A stretch of DNA of 64,000 nucleotides from Ariolimax columbianus. Taxonomy: Eukaryota; Mollusca; Gastropoda; Stylommatophora; Arionidae. A program made the position numbers and the translations under genes. This document shows, piece after piece, positions 33,691 to 45,703 of this stretch; the stretch's first letter is position 1, and each line of letters starts with the position of its first letter. The stretch lies in contig JAVGWX010000002.1 in assembly GCA_036924085.1 (NCBI GenBank), forward strand, positions 158,183,674 to 158,247,673. The letters are read 5' to 3'. Under the pieces are notes generated by a model, which worked only from the letters and a program-made list of their open reading frames with translations, was not told the DNA's origin and did not search any database.

Positions 33691-34175
33691 CCTATGGAAA
33701 TTGAGAGATTATTGATTCGTTGATTGATTGAATAAATCACTGCTTAGCTTTCCTTAATTCTAAGTTAGGTATACAATTACAGCCGAGTAGTCTAGAAGGT
33801 GTCATTATCAAGAAGCGAACCTTTCCTCTTTGCCATGAGAAGCAGCCGCTCTAACAACTCAACTGGTCATGGTTTATATAGTGATGTACTATATGTGATG
33901 AGGTTGTTAGGTACAAATACAACTCTCTGTTGCTCGCTTAGACGACATGAATTGTTTTCTGAAGTAGTTTATGTTTTCGTCCTTCATACGGGATCCTGAA
34001 ATCCGAACGGGTTTCTTTTTATGGTAGATAGTGGCATTCAATGTGAACTGTTGGTACAATTATTAGTTAAATTACAGGAGCGAATTACAGTCGTCATACA
34101 CAAACAGACACACGACGTACATACAGACAGAATAGTCCGATAAGTACAGAGAAAAACATATACATAGACGAAAAG
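33691..34175. other. Unassigned sequence
   Basis: The right end grades into the next simple-sequence array. No gene is supported. Confidence 0.5.
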
Positions 34176-35100
34176 ATAGACTAATCTAAATTCAGACAAA
34201 TATAGACAAATATAATGACAAATATATAGACAAATAGACCGACACACAGATAGGCAAAAGGAAAGACAAATAAATAAACAAAGGGACAGGTGACGAGAAA
34301 GACAAGTAGATACACAAAGAGATAGGTAAACAGAAAGACAAATAGATAGACAAATAGGCATACAAATAGATAGGTGAAAAGAAAGTCAAAAAGATAAACA
34401 AATGGAAAGGCGAAAAGAAAGACAAATAGAAAGACAGATAGAAAGACAAACACACAAATAGATAGACATATAGATAGAGAAATAGATAGACAAATAGATA
34501 GACAAATATAAAGACAAATGGATAGACAAATAGATAGACAAATATAAAGACATATGTATAGACAAATAGATAAACAAATAGAAAGACAAATACATAGCAA
34601 AATAGAACGACACATTGATATGTACAAAGAAAGAGTAATAGATAAACAAATCGACAGGAAAAGAGAAATACAAATATATAGACAAATTGAAAGATAAATA
34701 TATAGATAAATAGATGGGTAAAGAGAAAGACAAATAGTTAGACAAATAGATAGACAAAGAGATAGACAAATAGATAGACACATAGACAGACAAATTGATA
34801 TGCAAAAAGAAAGAGTAATAGATAAACAAATGGACCGTAAAAAGAAGGACAAATAGATAGACAAATTGAAAGATAAATATATAGATAAATATATAGGTAA
34901 ACAGAAAGACAAATAGATAAACAAATAGAAAGACAAATAGATAGACACATTGGTTGATTAAAAGAAATATAAATAGATTAACAAATGGACAGATAAAGAC
35001 AAAGACAAATAGATAGACACGTAAATGGACAAATAGAAAGACAAATAAATAGACAACTAGATAGGTAAAGAGAAAAACAAATAAGATAGACAAATAGATA
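34176..35100. repeat. 12-bp degenerate minisatellite, about 75 units
   Basis: The word agacaaatagat recurs with many point changes. A shared longer sequence (gacaaattgaaagataaata, near 34683 and 34862) suggests larger segmental duplication within the array. The very long minus frames of 255-256 codons rich in LSICLSIYLS are compositional artefacts. Confidence 0.93.
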
Positions 35101-36163
35101 ACCCTTATTTGCTTGGTCTTGTACTCAAGGGAGATAAAATTCCGATAATTGCTCAATCCCTTTTGGAAGAGTTATCGATCCGTCAGGACCATTAACATCA
35201 TCTGCTAGCTTTCATAGATGGAAAAATCACGTTCTCACTCTTCATTAATATCAATAATGACACCGTTGTGTACCATACAATCCATGTTTTGTTCATTTCG
35301 TGTGCGTCTCTTATTCTGTTTATTTGCCAATGTCGCGAATGTTGCGTATTATTACTCGATTACGGAACCCCGTTTTACCACTACTAATAATTCGCTCTCA
35401 TTATACTGCAAATTTCCAGCTTTCTAAACAATAATATAGACCAGTCGTAGCTGAAATGTAGATTAACCTTTACATACTGGCATCACGAAACGAAAATGCG
35501 GAACATAAAAATAAACTGCGATGTTTTTTCATGTTCGTTGAGTATCTGTGGAAACCATGTGCAGAGAATTACATGCATAAAGCGCAGCCGTATTTCTTGG
35601 ATGTATTCTAGCTAACATCTGTTGTGTCAAAACTTGCCGGAGTCAAGTTCTTGTACAATGCTTTGGAGGTGTTTTAGTGCACTTTCTACCCCTGCCTAAT
35701 CTTCTTTCCTGTCACTTTGAAAGTCGCTGGAGCAACACACCTCTCGGGTCTGTTTCACTTCTGTTTGGCCATAACTAGTGTTTCCGTCACGCTTACAGTT
35801 TTGCGCGCCTATTTTTAAATACTGTCGGTCAAATGCGTCTTAGATCCCCTCTATTTCAGAGCTCTTAAACCTTTTTCCCGTTTCACCATATTTCAGAATA
35901 TGTTTTCCCGTTACAAAGATAGTCTGACTCAGCTGACGCATTCCAAAAAATATACGTACGCTATTGAAATGATAATTTTTGGTTATATTAATACATTTAC
36001 ATTTACTGCTAGGGTCAAACGTGGGCGTTAACAAAGTCTCTAGAGAGAAAGATCACGACATGTGAAATGAGATGAAACCGAAAAACCACCAACGAAACTA
36101 GGAAAGACAGAATGCGCAGAGAAGAGATGCAAATCATGGTTGAAATGTGACACTGAATATAAA
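35101..36163. other. Unassigned sequence, about 1.06 kb
   Basis: One of the longest non-tandem stretches in the window. Open frames up to 69 codons show no domain. If host unique sequence exists here it would be in stretches like this. Confidence 0.45.
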
Positions 36164-36303
36164 GATTAAGAAATGCTGATGGGGTTTGGCTTCCTAAAGA
36201 TTAAGAAATGCTGATGTGGTTTGGCTTCCTAAAGATTAAGAAATGCTGATGTGGTTTGGCTTCCTAAAGATTAAGAAATGCTGATGTGGTTTGGCTTCCT
36301 AAT
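36164..36303. repeat. 35-bp tandem repeat, four near-identical copies
   Basis: Starts at 36164, 36199, 36234 and 36269; key word gattaagaaatgctgatgtg. Only one position differs between copies, so the expansion is recent. Confidence 0.97.
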
Positions 36304-36489
36304 GAGAATGCAACCAGCTACCCCTGTCCGTCCATAACGCACGCGATAAGGGTTTTGCAACCGTGGAAGATCGACAACGACATGGATTGGAAATGTTGCG
36401 GATATTCTAAATTGGTAAAGACTACTTCAGCGACGCAAGTGATTCTGGACAAAAATCTACGGCTTCTCACGCCACCTAACGGCAAAAGT

Positions 36490-36705
36490 GGACAAGACAA
36501 GACAATAAAATACAAGACAAGACAATAAAATACAAGGCAAGACAAGACAAAGACAAGTACGAGGACAAGGACAAAGACAAAGACAAGTACGAGGACAAGG
36601 ACAAAGACAAAGACAAAAGAAAAAAAAGACAAAAGACAAAGGACAATGGATAAAGGACAAAGGACAAATGACAAAAAACAAAGCACAAAGGACAAAGGTA
36701 AAAAC
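36490..36705. repeat. Purine-rich simple repeat (gacaaa/gacaag type)
   Basis: Imperfect hexamers with an internal duplication around gacaagtacgaggacaagg at about 36553 and 36583. Open frames on the minus strand are artefacts. Confidence 0.93.
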
Positions 36706-37092
36706 GCAAGGACTTGGATTATTTGTATAGTGCGTGAACTCATTCAGCCATTATTTTTGTTTTAAATGTGTCCGCAAATGCAAATCTACCTTTCTGCGAG
36801 AATGTACCCATGCATTGATGCAATCAAAGAAATAGATTTGTGAGAAAACGTTAAAACATGCAAGTAGACACGCCAATATATCTGCTCTATGGCGCTGTAA
36901 AAACAATTTCTAGCCAATATCTCGGCTCTACTGTTTGAACCGTCCCTCGAGTTCGTGACCTTGAAATGTCGAGGGGGCGTGCACATCTCAATGAACGCAG
37001 GTGCTGAGCCAGCGGAAGCGAAAGAGAAAGCGAAAGTCTCCAGAAGGGTCGCCCAAATTGTATATTTCGCGGGGGAGGGAATCGACTAAATA
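36706..37092. other. Unassigned sequence
   Basis: No supported gene or repeat. Confidence 0.5.
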
Positions 37093-37590
37093 CGGACAAC
37101 TCAGTGTAGAATAGGTTAGGTCAGCGCCGACCACCGACACACGGACAACTCAGTGTAGAATAGGTTAGGTCAGCGCCGACCACCGACACACGGACAACTC
37201 AGTGTCGAATAGGTAAGGTTAGGGCCGCCCACCCACACACGGACAACTCAGTGTAGAATAGGTAAGGTTAGGGCCGCCCACCCACACACGGACAACTCAG
37301 TGTAGAATAGGTAAGGTTAGGGCCGCCCACCAACACACGGACAACTCAGTTAGAGTAGAATATGTTAGGTCAGGGCCGACCACCCACACACGGACAACTC
37401 AGAGTAGAATAGGTTAGGTCAGGGCCGACCACCCACACACGGACAACTCAGAGTAGAATAGTTTAGGTCAGCGCCCACCACCCACACACGGACAACTCAG
37501 TTAGAGTAGAATAGGTTAGGTCGGTGTCGACCACCCACACACGGACAACTCAGAGTAGAATAAGTTAGGTCAGGGCCGACCATCCACATC
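37093..37590. repeat. 49-bp minisatellite, about 10 copies
   Basis: Units start at 37093, 37142, 37191, 37240, 37289 and 37338; key word cggacaactcagtgtagaat. Two later units carry a five-base insertion (gttagagtag). Sub-blocks (gcgccgacc, gggccgccc, gggccgacc) show local homogenisation. Confidence 0.95.
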
Positions 37591-38192
37591 TATAAAACAA
37601 AGTTGGTTACAAAAACATTGACAACAAACCAAACACAAACGGCCTTGGGAAAGAAAGTCTTCGAAAACGAGAAGAATGGTGCAGCGGAGTGAAAACCGCA
37701 AGGAAGCTCCACAACTGCCTGCCTGAATACAAGCCAAGAAGAAAATTGATATAACGACGTAGAATGTTAGAACAATGTACCTGGCAGGTAAAACAGCTCA
37801 TATAGTTAAAGAGATGAGAAATTACTAGCTGACAGTGCTAGGGCTGGGGAAAACAAGATGGACACAATCAGTAAAGATGAGACTCACTACTGGGAAAATG
37901 ACAATATATTCTGGAAACGAGGAAACTGACGCCCAACATACAGAGGGAGTGGCACCGACAGTCTCCAGAAAAGCACAGAGGGTGCTCATAAAGTGGGAGG
38001 CTATTATCAATCGAATCATGAACGCAAGCTTGAGAACTATAAAACAAAAACATCAAAATCAGTATCATTCAGATGCAAAAGTTTTGCAACAAGCTGGAAG
38101 TGGTCCTTGATACGCAGAAAAAGAAATATCTCTTAATATTATTGGGATACTACAATACTAAATTGGGAGCAGGCAGCCTGAGATGCGAACTT

Positions 38193-38288
38193 ATTATGGG
38201 AAGACAAGGAATGGGACAGATTATGGGAAGACAAGAAATGGGAAGACAATGAATGGGACATATTATGTGAAGACAAGGTATGGGACAG
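38193..38288. repeat. 27/42/27-bp tandem expansion in the LINE endonuclease
   Basis: Three units beginning attatg.gaagacaagg; the middle one carries an extra internal 15-bp duplication. All lengths are multiples of three. They expand the GRQGMGQ word, which in relatives occurs once. Confidence 0.85.
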
Positions 38289-38896
38289 ATGGATGAGAAT
38301 GGAGAAATGTTTGCAGAGCTTTGTGCGCTACACAAAATGATATTTAGAGGAAGCATGTTTCCACACAAAAAGGTACATAAGACTAGATTGATGATCACCA
38401 GACCACGTGACAGAAAATCAGATTGACCCACATCTGTGTCAGTCAAGCGTTCAGAAGTACACTACAAGATGCAAAAGTAAAGCGAGGCTCAGATGTGGCA
38501 TTAGACAACCAAATGTTGCTTGCGATTTTGCAGCTCAGGCTTAAAAAGTACCCAGTACAAGGCGCAATGAGAACAAGATATAATGTACACCTCTTACAAG
38601 ACCCGTTCAAGAAGACATCATTTAGTACAAAACTTGATACCAGATACCGAGTGCTACAAGTGCTATATGAGGATGAAGGGGTGGACATTAATAGAATGTG
38701 GTACCACGCCAAAGAGATGGGGAATAAGACATGTGCAGAAACTGTAGGATTCAAGAGAACCCAACACAAAGAATGGATCACAACAGAGATATTACATCAA
38801 ATAGAAGAAAGTAAAAAGAAGAAAGTTAAACTCTACAATTGCTGGACCAGAATCACCAAAGCAGAAGCACAGAGAAATTTAAACTGTTCCAGACAG

Positions 38897-38977
38897 GAGA
38901 GAGTGCCCACAGAATGTAAAGAGGAGAGAATGCCCACAGAATGTAAAGAGGAGAGAATGCCCACAGAATGGAAAGAA
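38897..38977. repeat. 27-bp tandem expansion, three copies, in the LINE linker
   Basis: The protein reads ERVPTECKE, ERMPTECKE, ERMPTEWKE in one open frame. The third copy keeps the family-like W; the other two have C. Confidence 0.95.
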
Positions 38978-39860
38978 GGACACATGATTGTACTGCCTAA
39001 GAATGGAGACCTAGCAGATTGCAGCAATTAAAGGGGGATTACGACGCTGTCGGTGCCAGGCAGGATATTTAACAGAATCATCTTGGACAGATTGAAAACT
39101 GAAGTAGACAAAAAACTCAGAGAGGAACAGGCAGGATTTCGTCAGCGAAGATCATAAAGATATCGTAGTAGAACAAAGTATTGAATGAAAATCATCCGTA
39201 TACGCAAATTGTGTAGACTTTGAAAAGGCGTTTGACAGTGTGGATCGAAGTACTCTTTGGTAACTGTTAGACACTATGGGATACAAGAGACGTACACAAC
39301 CCTCATCTAGAATATGTACACAGACACAGTTAGTAGAGTGATACATGAAGGAGTACTGACTGACAGCTTCGGGGTGCACACAGGGGTGAGGCAGAGATGC
39401 CTGCTCTCACCTTTCCTGTTCTTGTTGGCTATAGATTGGATAATGAAGACATACATAGAAGAAAAGGAAACTGGTATTCAGTGGACACTATTGTCACAAT
39501 TGGAGACCTGATCTACGCAGATGATCTGGTACTTTTGTCACACAGTCATGGTCAAATGCAGGAGAAACTTGATTGGGTGGCAGAACAATCGGCCAAACTG
39601 GGACTGAATAGCAACACCAAGAAAACAAGTTCCTTAAACTCAACACTATCAGCAAAGAACCAATCATGCTGGAGGTAGAGCAATTAAAGGAAGTGGATAT
39701 CTTGACCTATTTGGTCAGCACAATAGACACACTAGAACGTACTGATAGAAATATAAGAACCAGAATTGGAAAGGCAGGAGTGACATTCCTGACACAAGAC
39801 AACGCATGGAGATCTAGGAAAGTCCAGATTCACACCAAAGTTAGAATATTCAACGATAGT

Positions 39861-40040
39861 GTCAAGTCGGTGCTGCTGTGTGGAGCGGAGACAAGTGTCA
39901 AGTCGGTGCTGCTGTGTGGAGCGGAGACAAGTGTCAAGTCGGTGCTGCTGTGTGGAGCGGAGACAAGTGTCAAGTCGGTGCTGCTGTGTGGAGCGGAGAC
40001 AAGTGTCAAGTCGGTACTGCTGTATGGAGCGGAGACCTGG
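39861..40040. repeat. 36-bp tandem expansion, five copies, in the LINE thumb
   Basis: Starts at 39861, 39897, 39933, 39969 and 40005. Each encodes VKSVLLCGAETS in frame; the last copy differs (YGAETW) and continues into normal family sequence. Copies 1 to 4 are identical at the DNA level. Confidence 0.97.
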
Positions 40041-40336
40041 AGAACGACCAAGGTCATACAACAAAGACTCCAGTCCTTCTTTAACAGATGCCTACGAAGG
40101 ATAATGGCCGTAAAGTGGCAGGGCATGGGGGGGGGGGGGAATTCATATATATTGGAAATGAGCCAACAACATCTATTTAGAACAACACATTAAACAAAGA
40201 AAATGGAGCTGGATAGGGCATACGCTGCGGAAGACATAGTCAAACATAGCCAGACAGGCTCTTACATGGAACCCTAAAGGAAAGAAAGATTTAAGTCAGT
40301 AGACCCAAAAATACCAGGAGAAGAGAATGTCACAAG

Positions 40337-40496
40337 GAACTAAGATTAAATGATTAAACCTGAAGAAAGGCAGAAAGAACTACGATTAAATGATTAAACC
40401 TGAAGAAAGGCAGAAAGAACTACGATTAAATGATTAAACCTGAAGAAAGGCAGAAAGAACTAAGATTAAATGATTAAACCTGAAGAAAGGCAGAAA
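40337..40496. repeat. 40-bp tandem repeat, four copies, after the LINE coding part
   Basis: Starts at 40337, 40377, 40417 and 40457; key word aagattaaatgattaaacct. It is the fourth tandem expansion on this one LINE copy. Confidence 0.96.
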
Positions 40497-40844
40497 GAGC
40501 CGCGCACGACCCTGTGGTGCGTAGGGGTTTGGGGTTGTGGGGGGAATGGGGGGGGGGGGAAGAAATAGGGCCTAGCGTCCCCACTTATTTGACCTTGACC
40601 TTTCCATTGATTTACTTTAGTTCTACCATTTTGTTTCAGAAGAAGGGAGTACAGAAAAGAGCCACTGCCCAAGAACAGTCAATGGGAACTGTTGAGTGTT
40701 CTGCGTGAAGCTAGTAATATTATCGTGTGTAACATTTTGGTCCAGAAACCATCACTGCATGAAAGCATATTGTGCTTTGGCGCAGAGGCTAAGATCGAAA
40801 TGACTGACTGCAATCGTGATCTCACTCTCTTTCAAGACCAATGT
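40497..40844. other. Unassigned sequence with G-runs
   Basis: A G-run lies at about 40537-40559. No supported gene. Confidence 0.5.
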
Positions 40845-40918
40845 GGGGTCACACACACACAAACACGCACTCACACTAACACACACTAACATAGATCAGA
40901 TTTTCTAAAATAAATACA

Positions 40919-40949
<31 letters not shown>

Positions 40950-41470
40950 CAACACACACACAAATATACACACGCACGCACGCACATACAAACACACACA
41001 CATTTATATATATATATAATAGCACACACACAATAGCACATATACGCACATATAATAGCACACACAAGAACATATAAAAAGTAAATACATACATACATAC
41101 ATTTTTCTACACATACACACAAACATACGCGTACACACAGACACACATGCGCAATCTCGTAAATCTAAAACAAAGTCGCACATACATACGCTCGCACGTA
41201 AACAAATGTGTACACAGTCAAACGTGCACTGGCTCATGCACGCCAAGACGCGCTAACGACGACTTACATACACTAACACGCACTCACACTAACACACACT
41301 AACACACACACACACACTAACAAACACTCACACTAAGACACACATACACTAACACACACACACTAACACACACACACACACTAACACACACACACTAACA
41401 CACACTCACACTAAGACACACACACACTAACACACACTCACACTAAGACACACATACACGTCTAAACACA
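40845..41470. repeat. CA-rich microsatellite region
   Basis: CACA, CACTAACA and CATACA tracts, with sub-blocks such as acacactcacactaagacac repeated between 41280 and 41450. Minus frames rich in C and V are artefacts. Confidence 0.95.
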
Positions 41471-41734
41471 AACCCAAAGATTCGTACGCGCACAAAGACG
41501 CACTGACGCGCATGGCAACTCCCACACATAGACGTGTTGCCATGGCGCGCTGACGAGTCCAGGCTCAGGTCTCGCCCGGTTGGACAGCTCGGGCATGTCT
41601 TTGCTTCAGTTATGTTATGGGCTCTTCTCTTAGTGGACTAAGCTGTAAATGGATACCTGAAGAAGTCAAGATGCGATTTGAAGCCGCTGAGGGAACTTCG
41701 CCCCCGGCACACACACGCACGCCTATATAATCTA
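41471..41734. other. Unassigned spacer
   Basis: No supported feature; includes a gacgcgctgacg-like word near 41492 and 41545. Confidence 0.4.
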
Positions 41735-42225
41735 CCATAACTTAACACTAACCTAACACTAACCTAACCCTTACCTAACCCTAACATAACCTTACTTAAC
41801 ATAACCCTAACCCCAACCTAACCTAACCGAACCTAACCTAACTTAACCTAACTTAAGCCTAACCTAACCTAGCCTTAACCTAACCTAACTTAACTCTAAC
41901 CTAACCTAAATTAACTCTAACTTAACCTAACATAACCTAACATAGCCTAACTTAACTCTAACCAAACCTTACCTAACCTAGCCTAACATAACCGAGCTTC
42001 ACCTAACCTGACATAACATAACCGAGCTTTATCTAACCTAACTTAACCTAACCTAACTCTAACCTAACCTAACCTAACCTAACTTAAGTCTAACTTATCC
42101 GAACCTAATTTACCATAGCCTGACCTAATTTAACCCTAACCTAACTTAGCCCTAACCTAACCTAACCTTACCTTACGTAACCTAACCTAACCTAACTTAA
42201 CCTAACCTAACCTACCCTGCCCAAT
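41735..42225. repeat. Degenerate CCTAA tract (telomere-like words)
   Basis: About 490 bp of cctaacctaacttaacctaa-type sequence, mainly 5-mer with some ccctaa and cttaa variants. TTAGG is the arthropod and TTAGGG the common metazoan telomere unit; this tract is too degenerate to be a working telomere. Confidence 0.93.
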
Positions 42226-42243
42226 AACACTCACAAACATACT

Positions 42244-42266
42244 ATTTCTGTCTGTCTGTCTGTCTG

Positions 42267-42305
<39 letters not shown>

Positions 42306-42306
42306 C
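42244..42306. repeat. TCTG plus TC microsatellite
   Basis: Five tctg units followed by about 15 tc units. Confidence 0.97.
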
Positions 42307-43489
42307 ACACACAACCGCACCTTCCCTGCAGAGATACCCTCTCCCCGGCTCGAGCACTCAAATGTCCACAAACATCCGAGGGAGATCCGAGCCATTGATA
42401 CCATCGACTGATGCACATCAGATGGCTGTTACGTAAATATTTCCCTACCGGTCTGGCGTCTAGTAACCGTCTCATGCACCATGGGAACATTTGTTCCAAC
42501 CATTTCCGTAATCCAATCCTTTCAATTATTAGAAGACGAAATCATCTCAAGGCTTCAAAGACTCGTTTAATTATGACCTAACCTCTAACTCATTCCCGCC
42601 CTTTGAACTTCAATGCCAAATTTACCGCCAGTTTGGAGAAACGGTTCTCGTGATGGCTAGCCTGGGGACTACCTCAGTAGTTCTTGTGATAAGTGGAAGG
42701 CTTCCCAATACTTGAAATTTCATTCTTGGCGGAACGTCTATTGTGTTTGAAAGAACCTTATTAAACCGACTACATAATTAATAAAAGATCAATATATACA
42801 GATAAAGACTCAGAGATTGCATCGTGAGCTTCTTGGATCTGATGAAAGCTTTGTGGTCGAAACGACAATTTTTTGTAGCTTCTGGCCTTGTGCGGACTCT
42901 GAACCATTGACTATGCATGTCTGTATCTGCTAGAAAATAAAAGAGGGGGCTAACTTGTTTTCTTCAGGGATTTGCAAAGAGTGTTGGTATTCATCCAAGT
43001 AAGAATAGAAGGCTTCCCAATATTTGATATTTCACACCTTGTTGTGCCTCCTGGGTTTTGATAGACACCTCAAGAATCACCTCCTCAAATTCTGGGTGAT
43101 CAAATCTGATCAGATCAGTTTAGTTGTCATATCTCATCGAAGGTCGATGAATGGATGTCTAACGTACAGTATCTGTTGACTTGATCATGAAATCTGTCAG
43201 GTTTGACCCTTCCCATCTGCTAATGTTATCATCCAATCTTTAACGTTGTTGTAGGCTTGCGTTTGTTCCCGCTACCTGTTTTACCAATAAGGTTCACGAC
43301 GAAAGTGATGTTCATCTCTCCTGTGGCTAATGTTTGATATTTTCGTTCATTGATTCTCTTGTCACCTCAAACTTCTTCAAAACCTCCTTTATTTCTCTTT
43401 CAGTTTTTTCAGTCTCATTCTTCTGTCACTCACAACCTTTCAGCTCCCAATGAAGCACATGTTCTTAACAACTACACACCAAATCCCTT
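42307..43489. other. Unassigned sequence, about 1.18 kb
   Basis: The word gaaggcttcccaata occurs at about 42698 and 43009 in direct orientation with similar downstream bases, a short dispersed or old duplicated element. The aaagctttgtggtcgaaacg word near 42847 is reminiscent of retroelement ends, but I cannot assign it. Confidence 0.4.
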
Positions 43490-44240
43490 CTAGGTTCACG
43501 TCCTTCCTGTTGCCTTGATGTTTGTCTCGAGCTCTCTCTAGAAGTAAACAAACAAGTCCCTGGTGTACATTCCTGTCGTATTTCTTTGTTTCTTGGCACA
43601 GGATCTGCTTCTGACCTTCATGATTGAATTGTATTTTTCTTGTTGGTTGAACTGTTCATGTCGTAGATACAGTTGTTGTGGCTTGAAATGTGTACATTAT
43701 GAAGTAGTCTGCCTCATGCAGGGTCCTTAGCTTTCTTACACCATGCATGGTAGGTTTACAGTGTTACTTTTCTGTTCTCTCCTTTCAGACTTAAGCAGCA
43801 GCCTTTTAAACTATCATTACAACTCATTACAACTGTAGTTAAAACTATAATGAAAAGTATAATGAACACTATAATCTTAACTATGATTAAAACCATAATT
43901 ACAAATATGATTTAAACTATAATTAAAATTCCAAAATTAAAATACAATTACAACTACAATTAAAGCTATGATTAAATTAAATAACAACAAATTAAAACTA
44001 CAATTGAAATTATGATTAAAATTAAATGGAAACTAATTAGAATTATAAATAAAACTATCAATAAAACTATAATTAAAACTATAATTAGAACTATAAATAA
44101 AACTATATTTAAAACTATAACTATAATTTATATTTATTTGTATCACAACGACAGAACAATATGATTATTACCACTTGGGTTTTGCCTATCTGTCAAGTGA
44201 TACGGTTCCGCTGTTTGTGATAAAAGTTTTGATGGTTTCC
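43490..44240 (-). mobile_element. Dispersed repeat W, copy 2 (inverted relative to 32480-33036)
   Basis: The outer parts pair in inverse orientation with copy 1 over about 300 bp on the left and about 130 bp on the right. The AT-rich core (aactataattaaaactata type, 43800-44125) is about twice as long as in copy 1 and has a different internal arrangement. Confidence 0.85.
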
Positions 44241-44869
44241 TAAGGGATATCCTGTATATCATAAATGATTACAGTTAAATCCAAGATCTGTATACTAGAA
44301 AATAAAATATTATTTTAAAAAAACGTAAAAGTCTAAAATATTGTGATACACAACACTGCAGGTATTTATTTTCATATATATGGTTGTTTAATAAACAACT
44401 TTTAATTTTAACTGCTTCTTGGAAATGACCTACCTTTTTTGTTACATTTGATAAAGTTTGGCACTATAGATACAGGTCGTACTCAAAATGTGTAAGTGAA
44501 TTGTAAAGCGAGATTGACATGTATGAGTAAGCGTCTAATTTCACTGTTTCTATCCTGTGTTCCTAGTCCATGACTGCACGCCACACGATAATGAGTTCAC
44601 ATATTCTCGCTGTTCTGTGACACAGTTAATTAAAGAGAATATAACTCGCCGTTCGCAGGAGCTCAGAACTAATCATTGTGTTAAAACCCTTTAGTGTGAG
44701 ATCAGGGGAAATAATCAATCAAAATGCCATGCACAGATGCAGACGGTAATACTTGAACAAATGTTAAGACAAATTGTTGACTCGCAGCTCAGCACTGTCC
44801 AGTTTGCATTCGGTAAGGGAATGTCATGTTCTGATGCATTATTCACCTTAAGACAATTAAAGCGAAAAA
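44241..44869. other. Unassigned AT-rich sequence
   Basis: No supported gene; 100-codon frames on both strands overlap repeat X and carry no domain. Confidence 0.5.
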
Positions 44870-45135
44870 ACAAAATATTTTTTTTCGTTCTCAATCTTCC
44901 GCTACCAAGCCACGAAAAAAGCTTTGCAAGTAGCAGGATGTTGTCCGAAGAACGGAATGCGTTGTGTCGTAGTTTACATATTGATAACGATAGTTGCACC
45001 TTTCGGTCCAACACATTCGACTTCGCCAGGCATTTTTGAGTACTGAGTTAGCCATCCATCTTCGATAACTTCTCCTTAGCCAGTCAGCTCTGTTACAGTA
45101 TGTTATCCAGGATCACAGTGTGGAGGTGTAGAAGG
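44870..45135 (+). mobile_element. Dispersed repeat X, copy with five-fold tail
   Basis: Aligns with 51675-51955 and the inverse of 21640-21970: gaacggaatgcgttgtgtcg, cacctttcggtccaacacat, gtagaagggtcttggcag. It leads directly into the 86-bp tandem tail. Confidence 0.85.
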
Positions 45136-45565
45136 GTCTTGGCAGTTCTGGTTTGCTAGCCCTGATGCTAGCAGTCAGCTTTAGTTCTCTGACCGCTGCA
45201 GCTCATGCGCTGCTCAGCATCTTGATCCCAAATCTGGTTCGCTGGCTCTGATGCAAGCAGACAGCTTTGGGTCGCTGACCGCTGCAGCTCATGCGCTGCT
45301 CAGCATCTTGATCCCAGCTTTTGTTTGCTGGCTTGGACGCTAGCAGACAGCTGTGGGTCGCTGACCGCTGCAGCTCATGCGCTGCTCAGCATCTTGATCC
45401 CAGCTTTTGTTTGCTGGCTTGAACGCTAGCAGACAGCTGTGGGTCGCTGACCGCTGCAGCTCATGCGCTGCTCAGCATCTTGATCCCAGCTCTGGCTTGC
45501 TGGCTCTGATGCTAGCAGACAGCTTTGGGCCACTGACCGCCGCAGCTCATGCGCTGCTCTCAGCG
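45136..45565. repeat. 86-bp tandem tail of repeat X, five copies
   Basis: The cagcatcttgatccc word occurs at 45215, 45301, 45387 and 45473, exactly 86 bp apart; a final unit is truncated. Each unit contains cgctgcagctcatgcgctgc. The same terminal segment is single at 21.65 kb and about double at 52.0 kb. Confidence 0.95.
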
Positions 45566-45703
45566 TGTCAGTTTTCCTTGTCCATTGTGTAATGTCAATG
45601 TGTTCTACGATAGAAGCGTTAGGGCTTTGTCGGAACTGCTAGACGCCTCCTAAGTTAAAATCGTTCAGCTCCCCGGAGACCAAATCAACAAATATACCAC
45701 ACA

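Larger units (their letters stand above)
37640..40336 (+). mobile_element. Near full-length LINE (RTE-like), mutated, with internal tandem expansions
   Basis: The plus strand in order: start of the endonuclease (NVRTMYLAGKTAHIVKEMRN near 37770; LGLGKTRWTQSVKMRLTTGK; IYSGNEE), later endonuclease (GEMFAELCALHKMIFRGS near 38310), a linker frame of 202 codons at 38423-39031 (LQDAKVKRGSDVALDNQ, MRTRYNVHLLQDPF, TEWKEGHMIVLPKNGDLADC), reverse transcriptase (LREEQAGFR; NCVDFEKAFDSVDR; GVRQRCLLSPFLFLLAIDW; DLIYADDLVLLSHSHGQMQE with the YADD catalytic box) and the C-terminus (VKSVLLYGAETW, FFNRCLRRIMAVKW, SWIGHTLRK, LTWNPKGK). Stops and frameshifts near 37810, 38110, 39030, 39260 and 40140 make it inactive. 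It contains three in-frame tandem expansions, listed separately. The RTE-like assignment rests on the endonuclease and palm words. Confidence 0.92.

Noticed and set aside
34181..35156. 255- and 256-codon minus frames that look like membrane proteins
   Set aside because: They are translations of a 12-bp repeat (agacaaatagat). The hydrophobic LSICLSIYLS pattern is a compositional artefact.
41735..42225. True telomere
   Set aside because: The tract is too degenerate and lies inside the window with other sequence on both sides.
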